Below the pieces are notes generated by a model. That model saw only the letters and a program-made list of their open reading frames with translations. It was not told where the DNA came from and searched no databases. 64,000 nt of DNA from Maricaulis parjimensis (GTDB taxonomy: Bacteria; Pseudomonadota; Alphaproteobacteria; Caulobacterales; Maricaulaceae), in contig NZ_JADOTT010000004.1 of assembly GCF_016817355.1 (NCBI RefSeq), positions 186,001-250,000 of the forward strand. The letters are read 5' to 3'. Position numbers and translations under genes: made by a program. The first letter of the stretch is position 1, and each line of letters begins with the position of its first letter. Shown one piece after another: positions 8,669 through 16,827 of the stretch.

Positions 8669-9694
8669 ATGTCTACTTTTTCTGCCAAATCTGACACGCT
8701 CACGCGGCACATCGCCTTCCTGATTTTCGATGGCGCAAAACTGCTCGATGTCACGGGGCCGCTGCAGGTGTTTGCCGACGCCAATGAAATCCTGGGCTGG
8801 CAGGCCTATACGACGACGCTGGCCTCGCTCTATGGCGGGCCGGTAACGACGGATACGGGCGTCTTGTTGAATACGCGTCGCCTGGCCGGTGTCGGACTGG
8901 ATACCTCTGACACGCTGATCGTATGTGGCGGACAGGGGATTGAAACCGCCTGCCGGGATCTGCGCCTGGTCTCGGCCCTGCAGAAAACCGCGGAAAAAGC
9001 CGGCCGGCTGGCGTCGGTCTGTACCGGTGCCTTCTTGCTGGGTGCCGCCGGCTTCCTGGATGGCCGCTCGGCAGTCACCCACTGGAAGAAGTGCGACGCC
9101 CTCGCCCGCGCCTGTCCCAAGGCCAAAGTCGATCCCGATCCGATCTTCATCGAGGATGACGGGGTGTGGACGTCTGCTGGTGTCACCGCCGGCATCGACC
9201 TGGCCCTGGCCATGGTGGAAGCGGAACATTCCCGCGAGATCGCGCTGGAACTGGCGCGCAGCCTCCTGGTCTATGTCAAACGCCCGGGCGGCCAGTCACA
9301 ATTTTCCGAAGCGCTGAAACAGCAAACCCAATCGGCCAGCGGCCGGTTCGACGCGCTGCACATGTGGATGCGGGACAATCTGACGGCCAATCTGCGCGTG
9401 GATGCCCTGGCCGAACGCTCGGGCATGAGTCCGCGCAATTTTGCCCGGCTCTACACCGACGAGACCGGCCAGACCCCGGCCCGGGCCGTCGAACACATGC
9501 GGGTGGAAGCGGCGCGGGCCATGCTGGAAAATCCGGCGGTCAGCATCAAGACGATCGCGGTCCGCACCGGTTTCGGCAATGATGAGCGCATGCGGCGCTC
9601 CTTTGCCCGCCTGCTGGGCATCACACCCCAAGCCTATCGGGACCGGTTTGCCGTCGACGTCGCGCAGAGCCTGCGCGAAGAGATCACGGCCTAG
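8669..9694 (+). CDS. GlxA-family AraC-type transcriptional regulator with DJ-1/PfpI domain
   Basis: A regulator of about 341 residues. The N-terminal DJ-1/PfpI-like sensor domain begins [21 protein letters not shown] and has [17 protein letters not shown] with a cysteine at the nucleophile elbow. The C-terminal AraC domain has two helix-turn-helix units ([38 protein letters not shown]). The frame opens at 8633, but the ATG at 8669 fits better with the start of the DJ-1 domain. Its target is unknown; the divergent small cysteine protein is a candidate. The stop shares the bases CTAG with the convergent smpB stop. Confidence 0.9.
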   Translation: MSTFSAKSDTLTRHIAFLIFDGAKLLDVTGPLQVFADANEILGWQAYTTTLASLYGGPVTTDTGVLLNTRRLAGVGLDTSDTLIVCGGQGIETACRDLRLVSALQKTAEKAGRLASVCTGAFLLGAAGFLDGRSAVTHWKKCDALARACPKAKVDPDPIFIEDDGVWTSAGVTAGIDLALAMVEAEHSREIALELARSLLVYVKRPGGQSQFSEALKQQTQSASGRFDALHMWMRDNLTANLRVDALAERSGMSPRNFARLYTDETGQTPARAVEHMRVEAARAMLENPAVSIKTIAVRTGFGNDERMRRSFARLLGITPQAYRDRFAVDVAQSLREEITA

Positions 9695-10161
9695 CCGTAA
9701 TTCTTCATCAGGCGGGACTTCTGCTTGTCCCAATCGCGCTTCTTGATCGTCTCGCGCTTGTCGATCGTCTTCTTGCCCTTGGCCAGACCGATCTGGATTT
9801 TCGCCAGACCCCGACCGTTGAAATAGAGCTTCAGCGGAATGATGGTCCGGCCATCGCGTGAGACAGCACCCGCCAGCTTCTCGATTTCCTTGCGTTTCAG
9901 AAGGAGTTTGCGGTGACGGCGCGGCTCGTGATTGAAGCGGTTCGCCGGACCATAGGTCGGAATGTCCGCATTGATCAGCCAGATCTCGTCCCGCTCCGGA
10001 GAGACATAGCTCTCCGCGATATTCGCCCGCCCTTCGCGCAGGGATTTGACTTCCGAGCCCTGCAACATCAGGCCGGCGTCAAAGACTTCCTCGATCTCGT
10101 AATCAAACCGGGCCCGTTTGTTGACGGCGACGGTCCCGGTTTCCGTCTTGGGCTTGCTCAT
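9691..10161 (-). CDS. smpB: SsrA-binding protein
   Basis: SmpB binds tmRNA and delivers it to stalled ribosomes for trans-translation. The 156-residue protein contains [26 protein letters not shown] and ends in the basic segment [19 protein letters not shown], both typical. It follows dapA by six bases on the same strand, so the two are probably co-transcribed. No ssrA gene was recognised in the window. Confidence 0.96.
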   Translation of the reverse strand: MSKPKTETGTVAVNKRARFDYEIEEVFDAGLMLQGSEVKSLREGRANIAESYVSPERDEIWLINADIPTYGPANRFNHEPRRHRKLLLKRKEIEKLAGAVSRDGRTIIPLKLYFNGRGLAKIQIGLAKGKKTIDKRETIKKRDWDKQKSRLMKNYG

Positions 10162-10167
10162 CGCTCT

Positions 10168-11055
10168 CTACGCGTGCGCGCTTTCCAGGAGACCCGCATG
10201 CAGCATGGCATAGCGGACCGCCTTCTTTGACGCTTCATCCGGCTCGGTCAGCGGCAGGCGAAGCTCGGTATTCATAACGCCCAGCAGGGACATGGCATAT
10301 TTCGTCGGGCCCGGGCTGGCGGAGGTAAAGAGGGCATGGTGCAGCGGCATCAGCCGGTCATTCAGCGCCCGCGCCGTCTCCCAGTCGCCGGACAGAGTGG
10401 CTTCCTGGAACTGGGCGCACAAGGCGGGTGCCACATTCGAGGTGACCGAGATTGCACCGACCCCGCCCGTGGCATTGAAGCCCAGGGCGGACGGATCATC
10501 ACCGGACAGCTGGATGAAGTCCTCGCTGATCAGACGGCGATGCTGGCTGACACGGGCCATGTCCCCGGTCGCATCCTTGATGCCGACAACGCGCTCCAGT
10601 GTCGCAATTCGGGCCACCGTATCGGCTGACATGTCCACAACGGTCCGTCCCGGGACATTATAGGCCACGATCGGCAGGTCGACCGCATCGTGGATCGCCT
10701 TGAAATGCTGGTACAGGCCTTCCGGATTGGGCTTGTTGTAATAGGGCGCGACCACCAGGCCGGCATCGGCACCGAGGGTTTTGGCACGGGCATGGTTCTC
10801 GATCGCCACAGCCGTATTGTTCGACCCGGTGCCGGCAATCACGGGCACACGGCCCGCCGCCACCTCGATCACGATCTCGACCACACGCATGTGTTCATCA
10901 AAGGTCAGCGTGGCGTTTTCGCCCGTGGTGCCGCACGGAACCAGGCCATGCGTACCGGCCGCGATCTGACGTTCCGCCAGTGCCGCAATGGCGGTCTCGT
11001 CAACGGCCCCATTCTTGAACGGAGTGACGAGCGCAGTGATGGACCCTTTGAACAT
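10168..11055 (-). CDS. dapA: 4-hydroxy-tetrahydrodipicolinate synthase
   Basis: DapA condenses pyruvate with aspartate semialdehyde in the lysine and diaminopimelate pathway. The 295-residue TIM barrel shows [14 protein letters not shown] for the pyruvate carboxylate site, the tyrosine in [10 protein letters not shown], and the Schiff-base lysine in [12 protein letters not shown]. Length is typical. It begins 145 bases from the likely start of the divergent lytic transglycosylase and is followed by smpB. Confidence 0.95.
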   Translation of the reverse strand: MFKGSITALVTPFKNGAVDETAIAALAERQIAAGTHGLVPCGTTGENATLTFDEHMRVVEIVIEVAAGRVPVIAGTGSNNTAVAIENHARAKTLGADAGLVVAPYYNKPNPEGLYQHFKAIHDAVDLPIVAYNVPGRTVVDMSADTVARIATLERVVGIKDATGDMARVSQHRRLISEDFIQLSGDDPSALGFNATGGVGAISVTSNVAPALCAQFQEATLSGDWETARALNDRLMPLHHALFTSASPGPTKYAMSLLGVMNTELRLPLTEPDEASKKAVRYAMLHAGLLESAHA

Positions 11056-11200
11056 GTTTCAATCCCGGATACGGCAAAATGAGCGCGCGACCATATCCAT
11101 GGTGGCGGACTCGGCCAAGCCTCATTGTCAAGTCTGGACAGTGAGGGAGGAATGGGACGAATATGGGGTTGTTACTCGATCAGAAAGTGTCCTTGCGTCC

Positions 11201-13300
11201 ATGATCGCATCTTGCTGCCGTCTCCAGGCCCCGCATTTTCGCGGATTGAGCCTCCTGACGCTGAGCCTTCTGGCTCTGCTTTGCCTTGTGCAACCCGCCT
11301 TCGCCCAGATCCCGACACCGCGCCAGCGGCCCGAACCGGTGAACTTCTCGCAATACCTGTCCGATGCCGATTTCGAACGCTTCCGGCGCGGCCTCGATGC
11401 GGCCGATGACGAGGAATGGGACCGGGTCCGCGACATCCGGCTGGAACTGACCGACACGTCGGCCCGCAATGTCCTGCTTTGGCGGATTGCCCTGGGCGAT
11501 CCCCGCGCCACCTTCCTGGAACTCGATCTCGCCCTGAGCGAGCTCGACAATTGGCCGCGCGACAGTTTCATCCGCTCCGAAGCGGAGTCCAAGATCAATG
11601 AAAGCGGGCTGACCGCCCCCTTCGTCGTCAACTGGTTTGATGCCAATGGCGTGGCAACCGGACGGGGCCGTGTCGCCTATGCCGAAGCCCTGATCGAAAC
11701 GGGCCGCATCCAGGAAGGCGAGCAAATGCTGCGCGATACCTGGCGCGGCGAATTCCTGCCCCTCGCCGTCCAGCGCGACACTTACCGGGACCACAGCGAC
11801 TTCTTTACCGAAGACGATCACATGGCCCGGATCGACTATCTGATCTGGTCGAACCAGCGGACCGCGGCCCGCCGCGTCCTGCCCCTCCTGTCCGGCACCA
11901 ATCGCGATTTGGCCGATGCGCGGCTTCGCCTGGCCGGCCGCCAGAGCGGTGTGGACCGCGCGGTCGACCGCATTCCGGCTTCGATGGCGAATGATCCGGG
12001 CCTGGTGTTCGAGCGGGCCCGCTGGCGCCGCCGCTCCGGCATGCGCGACACCGTCCTGCCGCTGCTGCTACAACTGCCCGACGCCCATGGCGATGTGAAT
12101 GCGCTGGAACTGATGTGGACCGAGCGCAAGCTGATGATCCTCAATCTGATCCGTGACCAGGACTTCGTGACGGCTTACGAGCTGGCCCGGGCCCACGGCC
12201 TGTCCTCCGGTGCGGATTTCGCCGACGCAGAATTCATGGCCGGCTGGCTCGCCCTGGTTCATCTGGACCGGCCGGACTCCGCCCTCACCCATTTCACGCG
12301 CCTGCGGGACAATGTGTCCACGCCGGTGTCCCAGTCGCGCGGCGCCTACTGGATGGCGCGGGCCAATGATGCGCTGGGCCGGGCCGATGCCGCCGCGGCG
12401 CTCTATGCCGAGGCCGGCTCCCACTCGACCGCTTATTACGGCCAGCTGGCCCTCACCCAGCTGAGTGCCGACACGCCCATCCTCGCCCTGGAACAGGATC
12501 CCGAGCCGGATGACGCCACGCGCGTGCGCTTCGAAGCGCGGCCCTTGGTACGCGCCATGCGCCTGCTCGCGGAACAAGGGGAGGAGTATTATTTCCGCCT
12601 CTTCTCCTACCGGCTGGATGACCAGCTGACCGATCCGGCCGAGGCTGTGCTCCTGTCGGAACTGGCGCGCGACTATCTCTTCCTGCGTCAGGCGGTTCGC
12701 GCGGCCAAGGCGGCCCGCTTGCGCGGGATCATCCTGCCGCAATCGGCCTATCCCACGATCGACCTGCCGGCCCAGACCGTCGCGGCCCTGCGACCGGAAG
12801 AGGCCCTGGTGCATTCCGTGATCCGTCAGGAAACCGAATTTGGCCAGCACGCCGTCTCCGGCGCCGGCGCTCGCGGCATGATGCAGATGATGCCTGCGAC
12901 AGCGCGCTCGACAGCCCGCTCCCTGGGAGAGCCCTACCGGTTCAACTGGCTGACCGATGATCTGGACTATAATCTCACCCTCGGCATGCACCATCTGGCC
13001 GAAGTGGTGGATGAGTTCGACGGCTCCTACGTCCTCGCCCTGGCGGCCTATAATGCCGGCGCCCACCGCGCCCGCCGCTGGATCGAGGATTATGGCGATC
13101 CGCGCGACCCGGACGTGGACCCGATTGACTGGGTGGAGAGCATTCCCTTCTCCGAAACCCGCAATTACGTCCAGCGCGTGCTGGAGAATCTGCAGGTCTA
13201 CCGGTCCCGCCTGAACGAGGATACGAGCGTGCCGCTGGAGATCGACAATGATCTGCGCCGCGGCGAATCCGTCCGGATCGTCATCGATGACGGGAATTAA
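11201..13300 (+). CDS. soluble lytic murein transglycosylase
   Basis: A periplasmic enzyme that cleaves peptidoglycan glycan strands to anhydro-muropeptides. From the ATG at 11201 the protein has 699 residues. It opens with a signal peptide (hydrophobic LLTLSLLALLCLVQPAFA, then cleavage after AFA), continues with a long alpha-helical superhelix, and ends with the SLT domain. The catalytic glutamate is in RQETEFGQHAVSGAG, followed by GMMQMMPATA and ALAAYNAGAHR. The frame is open upstream into the dapA region, but only this start gives a signal peptide. No strong ribosome-binding site is visible before it. Confidence 0.9.
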   Translation: MIASCCRLQAPHFRGLSLLTLSLLALLCLVQPAFAQIPTPRQRPEPVNFSQYLSDADFERFRRGLDAADDEEWDRVRDIRLELTDTSARNVLLWRIALGDPRATFLELDLALSELDNWPRDSFIRSEAESKINESGLTAPFVVNWFDANGVATGRGRVAYAEALIETGRIQEGEQMLRDTWRGEFLPLAVQRDTYRDHSDFFTEDDHMARIDYLIWSNQRTAARRVLPLLSGTNRDLADARLRLAGRQSGVDRAVDRIPASMANDPGLVFERARWRRRSGMRDTVLPLLLQLPDAHGDVNALELMWTERKLMILNLIRDQDFVTAYELARAHGLSSGADFADAEFMAGWLALVHLDRPDSALTHFTRLRDNVSTPVSQSRGAYWMARANDALGRADAAAALYAEAGSHSTAYYGQLALTQLSADTPILALEQDPEPDDATRVRFEARPLVRAMRLLAEQGEEYYFRLFSYRLDDQLTDPAEAVLLSELARDYLFLRQAVRAAKAARLRGIILPQSAYPTIDLPAQTVAALRPEEALVHSVIRQETEFGQHAVSGAGARGMMQMMPATARSTARSLGEPYRFNWLTDDLDYNLTLGMHHLAEVVDEFDGSYVLALAAYNAGAHRARRWIEDYGDPRDPDVDPIDWVESIPFSETRNYVQRVLENLQVYRSRLNEDTSVPLEIDNDLRRGESVRIVIDDGN

Positions 13301-13303
13301 GCG

Positions 13304-14296
13304 CTAGAGCCGCTCCAGCGCCCGGCCGAACATCTCGCGGTCGACATTGCCACCCGTCACCAGGACGCACACGGTCCGGTCTTTCACGGGCACATGTCCG
13401 GCCAGCACGGCTGCCAGAGCGGCCGCCCCACCCGGTTCGGTGACGATCTTGAGGTGGCGCCAGGCGAAAGCCATGGCGTCGAGCGCCTCGTCATCACTGA
13501 CCGCCGCACCACCGGACAATTGCCGGGCATTCAGCTGCCAGGTCAGCTCGCCCGGCGTCGGGGTGATAATGGCGTCACAAATGGATCCGGTCCGCTGCGC
13601 ATTGGTTTCGCGTTTGCCGCTTTCCAGCGAGCGCTTGTGGTCATCGAAGCCGGCCGGTTCGGCCGCCCAGACTTCGGTCGTGGCGTCATGATGCTTGAAG
13701 GCCAGGCCAACGCCGGCAATCAGTCCACCACCGCCTGCGCAGCATACAACGGCATCCGCCCGGGCACCGGCTTCATCGAGTTGTTCGATCGCTTCCAGAC
13801 CGGCCGTGCCCTGCCCCGCGATGATGAAGGGATCCTCATAGGGCGGAACGAGAATACGGCCCTCGCGCTCGGCAATCTCCCGCCCCATCGCTTCACGGCT
13901 CTGGGTCGCGCGGTCATAGCCGACGACTTCCCCGCCCCAGAATTCCACGCCCTCGACTTTCGCGCGCGGTGCGTCCAGCGGCATCAGGATCTTGGCCGTG
14001 GTACCGGTCAGGCGGGCTGCAGCCGCGACGCCCTGGGCATGATTACCGGAGGAATAGGCGATCACACCGCGCGCCTTCTCGGCATCGTCCAGGCGGGAGA
14101 TCCGGTTATAGGCCCCGCGGAATTTGAAAGAGCCGGTGCGCTGCAGGCATTCCGCCTTGATGAAGACCCGTCCGCCCAGGCGCTCATCCAGCACATCACT
14201 GCGCAAAAGCGGCGTTCTGACAGCGACGCCCTTGAGGCGTTCAGCCGCCCTGACAATATCACTAGGGGTCGGCGGAGTGAGCGGGACCTGGTTCAT
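13304..14296 (-). CDS. PLP-dependent threonine/serine dehydratase
   Basis: A fold-type II PLP enzyme of about 330 residues, likely deaminating threonine or serine to the 2-oxo acid. The PLP lysine is in GSFKFRGAYNRI, the substrate loop is SSGNHAQGVA, and the glycine-rich phosphate loop is CCAGGGGLIAG. There is no C-terminal ACT-type regulatory domain, so it resembles a catabolic dehydratase or racemase more than feedback-regulated IlvA. I set the start at ATG 14296; an in-frame extension to 14362 adds no recognisable sequence. It converges on the lytic transglycosylase, with stops four bases apart. Confidence 0.85.
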   Translation of the reverse strand: MNQVPLTPPTPSDIVRAAERLKGVAVRTPLLRSDVLDERLGGRVFIKAECLQRTGSFKFRGAYNRISRLDDAEKARGVIAYSSGNHAQGVAAAARLTGTTAKILMPLDAPRAKVEGVEFWGGEVVGYDRATQSREAMGREIAEREGRILVPPYEDPFIIAGQGTAGLEAIEQLDEAGARADAVVCCAGGGGLIAGVGLAFKHHDATTEVWAAEPAGFDDHKRSLESGKRETNAQRTGSICDAIITPTPGELTWQLNARQLSGGAAVSDDEALDAMAFAWRHLKIVTEPGGAAALAAVLAGHVPVKDRTVCVLVTGGNVDREMFGRALERL

Positions 14297-14479
14297 ACGC
14301 GTTTTCAGCCTCTGCATTGGGTGCCCCCCGGAGCCGGAACGAATCCGGTTCAGCCACCGCACCAGAAGCCTTAGGCAAAACAGTAGGATTGAGCAAAGGG
14401 ATTGCGCTGCCGCCAGTTAGGCCCTTTCATGGGCGAAAATACCAAAACGTCGAATGGTCGATCAGATTAGGGGAGAAAC

Positions 14480-16123
14480 ATGACCTTGCGCGCACATATG
14501 ATGGATTGTCCGTTGATGATTTCGGACATCCTTGTCCATGCAGCCAAGTGCCATGGTGACCAGGAAATCGTGTCCCGCCTGCCTGAGAGCGGCACGATCC
14601 ACCGTGAAACCTATGCCGAGGCCCACGAGCGCACCAAGCAGCTCGCCAATGCCCTGACGAAAAAGCTCAAGATCAAGGAAGGCGACCGCGTCGCCACCAT
14701 CGCCTGGAATTCACACCGGCATTTCGAGCTCTACTACGCCATTTCCGGCGTGGGTGCCGTCGTGCACACAGTCAATCCGCGCCTCGATCCCAAACAGATC
14801 ATCTGGATGCTGGATCACGCCCAGGCCAAGGCCGTCTTCTTCGACAAATCCTTTGCTCCGATCGTCAATGCGATCGCCAAGGCCTGCAAGTCGGTGAAGA
14901 ATTGGGTGCTGATGACCGACAAGACCCATTCCGATGCGGTCGACGTCAAGCACAAGACCTATGAAGAACTGATCGCCGACCAGTCCACCGATTTCGACTG
15001 GCCGGTCTTCGACGAATATGCCGCTGCCGGCCTGTGCTACACATCCGGCACCACGGGTGATCCCAAGGGCGTGCTCTATTCGCACCGTTCCAACGTGCTG
15101 CACGCCATGGCCACATCGGCTTCGGACGTGGTTGGGGTGGGTGCCCGCGGCGTGATGATGCCGGTCGTGCCCATGTTCCACGTCAATGCCTGGGGCGTGC
15201 CCTATGCGGCGCCGATGAACGGTACAAAACTCATCATGCCGGGCGCCCAGCTTGACGGTGCCAGCCTGCATGAACTCATCGAGAGCGAGGATGTCAGCTA
15301 TGTCGCCGGTGTTCCGACCGTCTGGCTCGGCCTGCTCAATTATCTGGAACAGGAAGGCAAGCGCATCGACAGCGTCCAGCGCGTGCTGATCGGCGGCTCC
15401 GCCCTGCCGGAATCCCTGCTGCGCGCTTACGAAGACAAGTATGGCGTCGTCATGCAGCAAGGCTGGGGCATGACCGAGATGAGCCCGCTGGGCACGGTCA
15501 ATGTCCTCCTGCCCAAGCAGGAGAAGCTCGATCGCGAAGAGCAGATCAAGATCAAGCTGAAACAGGGCCGTCTGGTCTTCGGCGTCGGCATGCGTGTCGT
15601 CGATGATGAAGGCAAGGAACTGCCCTGGGACGGCAAATCCTCCGGCCATGTCCAGGTCCGCGGTCCGTGGATCGCCTCGGCCTATTACCGTGGCGCTGGT
15701 GCCGAGAGCTTCACCGATGATGGCTGGTTCCAGACCGGCGATGTCGCCCATCTGGACGGCAATGGATTCATGACCATCACCGACCGCTCCAAGGATGTCA
15801 TCAAGACCGGCGGCGAGTGGATTTCCTCCATCGACCTGGAAAACGCCGCCATGGGCCATCCCGATGTCGCCATGGCCGCCGCCGTCGGCATGCCGCACCC
15901 GAAATGGCAGGAGCGCCCGCTCCTCGTCGTCCAGGTCAAGGACGGTGCCGAACAGAATGCCGAGAGCATTCTGGACTATCTGCGCGGTGAAGTGCCCAAA
16001 TGGTGGGTGCCGGATGCTGTCGAATTCATCGACGAAATGCCGATCGGTGCCACCGGCAAGATCCTCAAGACCAAGCTGCGGGAAATCTACAAGGATTACG
16101 AATTCCCGAGCGTCGAGGCCTGA
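14480..16123 (+). CDS. long-chain fatty-acid-CoA ligase (AMP-forming)
   Basis: A 547-residue acyl-adenylate-forming enzyme that likely activates medium- or long-chain fatty acids with CoA. It has the ATP loop YTSGTTGDPKGVLYSHR, GWGMTEMSP, the hinge TGDVAHLDGNGFMTITDRSKD, and the catalytic lysine in IGATGKILKTK near the end. Length and motif order fit the fatty acyl-CoA synthetase group. GGGGAG lies upstream of the ATG. A strong hairpin with a T run follows, so it looks monocistronic. The exact chain-length preference cannot be read from sequence. Confidence 0.9.
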   Translation: MTLRAHMMDCPLMISDILVHAAKCHGDQEIVSRLPESGTIHRETYAEAHERTKQLANALTKKLKIKEGDRVATIAWNSHRHFELYYAISGVGAVVHTVNPRLDPKQIIWMLDHAQAKAVFFDKSFAPIVNAIAKACKSVKNWVLMTDKTHSDAVDVKHKTYEELIADQSTDFDWPVFDEYAAAGLCYTSGTTGDPKGVLYSHRSNVLHAMATSASDVVGVGARGVMMPVVPMFHVNAWGVPYAAPMNGTKLIMPGAQLDGASLHELIESEDVSYVAGVPTVWLGLLNYLEQEGKRIDSVQRVLIGGSALPESLLRAYEDKYGVVMQQGWGMTEMSPLGTVNVLLPKQEKLDREEQIKIKLKQGRLVFGVGMRVVDDEGKELPWDGKSSGHVQVRGPWIASAYYRGAGAESFTDDGWFQTGDVAHLDGNGFMTITDRSKDVIKTGGEWISSIDLENAAMGHPDVAMAAAVGMPHPKWQERPLLVVQVKDGAEQNAESILDYLRGEVPKWWVPDAVEFIDEMPIGATGKILKTKLREIYKDYEFPSVEA

Positions 16124-16145
16124 TCCGGGCCTCACAAAAACAGAC

Positions 16146-16176
16146 AAAGCCCCGGTCCTTCGACCGGGGCTTTTTT
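16146..16176 (+). terminator. rho-independent terminator after the acyl-CoA ligase
   Basis: A 12-bp perfect stem (16146-16157 with 16162-16173) with loop CTTC is followed by a T run to 16176. It lies 22 bases past the stop of the acyl-CoA ligase. Confidence 0.9.
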
Positions 16177-16257
16177 GTGGCGCAGCTGGGGGGACAAAAT
16201 CCCGTCTGTTCCCCCCTGCTCCTCCCTTGTGCCCCGCGGCAGACGCTCATACATTCA

Positions 16258-16272
16258 TATCGAAATTCGATA
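16258..16272. promoter_or_regulatory. palindrome upstream of the small membrane protein
   Basis: TATCGAA and TTCGATA flank a single central base, forming a perfect inverted repeat 16 bases before the ATG at 16289. It overlaps GATAAT at 16269-16274, which could be a -10 element, so it may be an operator. The word TTCGATAA recurs at 16693 upstream of the next gene. Confidence 0.4.
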
Positions 16273-16288
16273 ATACGGAGCAGTCGAG

Positions 16289-16495
16289 ATGGAGATCGTG
16301 ATGTTGGGTGGTGTGGAGACGGGAATTGCGGCACTGGTCGTTTTCTTCCTGCCGGCCCTGATCGCCTTGCTGCGCGGACATGACAATACGTTCGCGATCT
16401 TCCTCACCAATCTGCTCCTGGGTTGGACCGGGATTGGCTGGCTTGTCGCCCTGATCTGGTCTTTCACCGCCATCCGCAGACGCGTGCGGGCCTAG
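16289..16495 (+). CDS. superinfection-immunity-family small membrane protein
   Basis: A 68-residue protein with two transmembrane helices (about residues 8-29 and 36-60). Between and within them runs RGHDNTFAIFLTNLLLGWTG, the pattern of the T4 Imm-like superinfection immunity family (Imm_superinfect). The C-terminus is basic (AIRRRVRA). GGAG lies ahead of the ATG. In phage T4 the family blocks DNA entry of related phages. Chromosomal copies are common and mostly uncharacterised, so a defence role here is only a possibility. No phage genes lie nearby. Confidence 0.75.
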   Translation: MEIVMLGGVETGIAALVVFFLPALIALLRGHDNTFAIFLTNLLLGWTGIGWLVALIWSFTAIRRRVRA

Positions 16496-16827
16496 AGGGT
16501 TGCCCACCCTGAACGAAGGAACCGGTCCCTGCCTCACTCCCGGACCTTCACGGCATACGCGTCCCGACAGACATAACGGTTGGTCGGAAATCAGACGCCC
16601 GGATCGCCCCAGATCCGGGCGTTCTTTTTGCCCGTCAGACGGGCCGGTGCAGCTTTCAATTAGACATTCATCAAAATAACTCTTGCCTTCATTTCGATAA
16701 TTAGCTAATCTTCTACTCATGAACTGATCCGCGCGAAAACGCGCACTTATCGCAATCCGGCCACCCCCGAACGGAGACCGCCCCAACGGGCGAACGGGTC
16801 CGGCTTGCCTGAACACAGGAGACTTGA
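16496..16827. other. 332-base gene-free stretch with several short hairpins
   Basis: No credible gene is seen here. It contains a terminator at 16595-16628, a hairpin GCCCG..CGGGC at about 16629-16644, and a GCGCG-AAAA-CGCGC hairpin near 16733-16746. An AT-rich stretch at 16660-16720 probably contains the promoter of the hydrolase at 16828. A GGAG-type site precedes that gene. Confidence 0.5.
16595..16628 (+). terminator. rho-independent terminator after the small membrane protein
   Basis: An 11-bp stem pairs 16595-16605 with 16612-16622, with a six-base loop, and is followed by TCTTTTTG. It lies 99 bases beyond the stop of the small membrane protein. Confidence 0.85.

Noticed and set aside
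16289-16495. Evidence of a prophage
   Set aside because: Only one small Imm-like protein is present. No integrase, structural, lysis or attachment sequences are visible nearby, and the flanking genes are ordinary.
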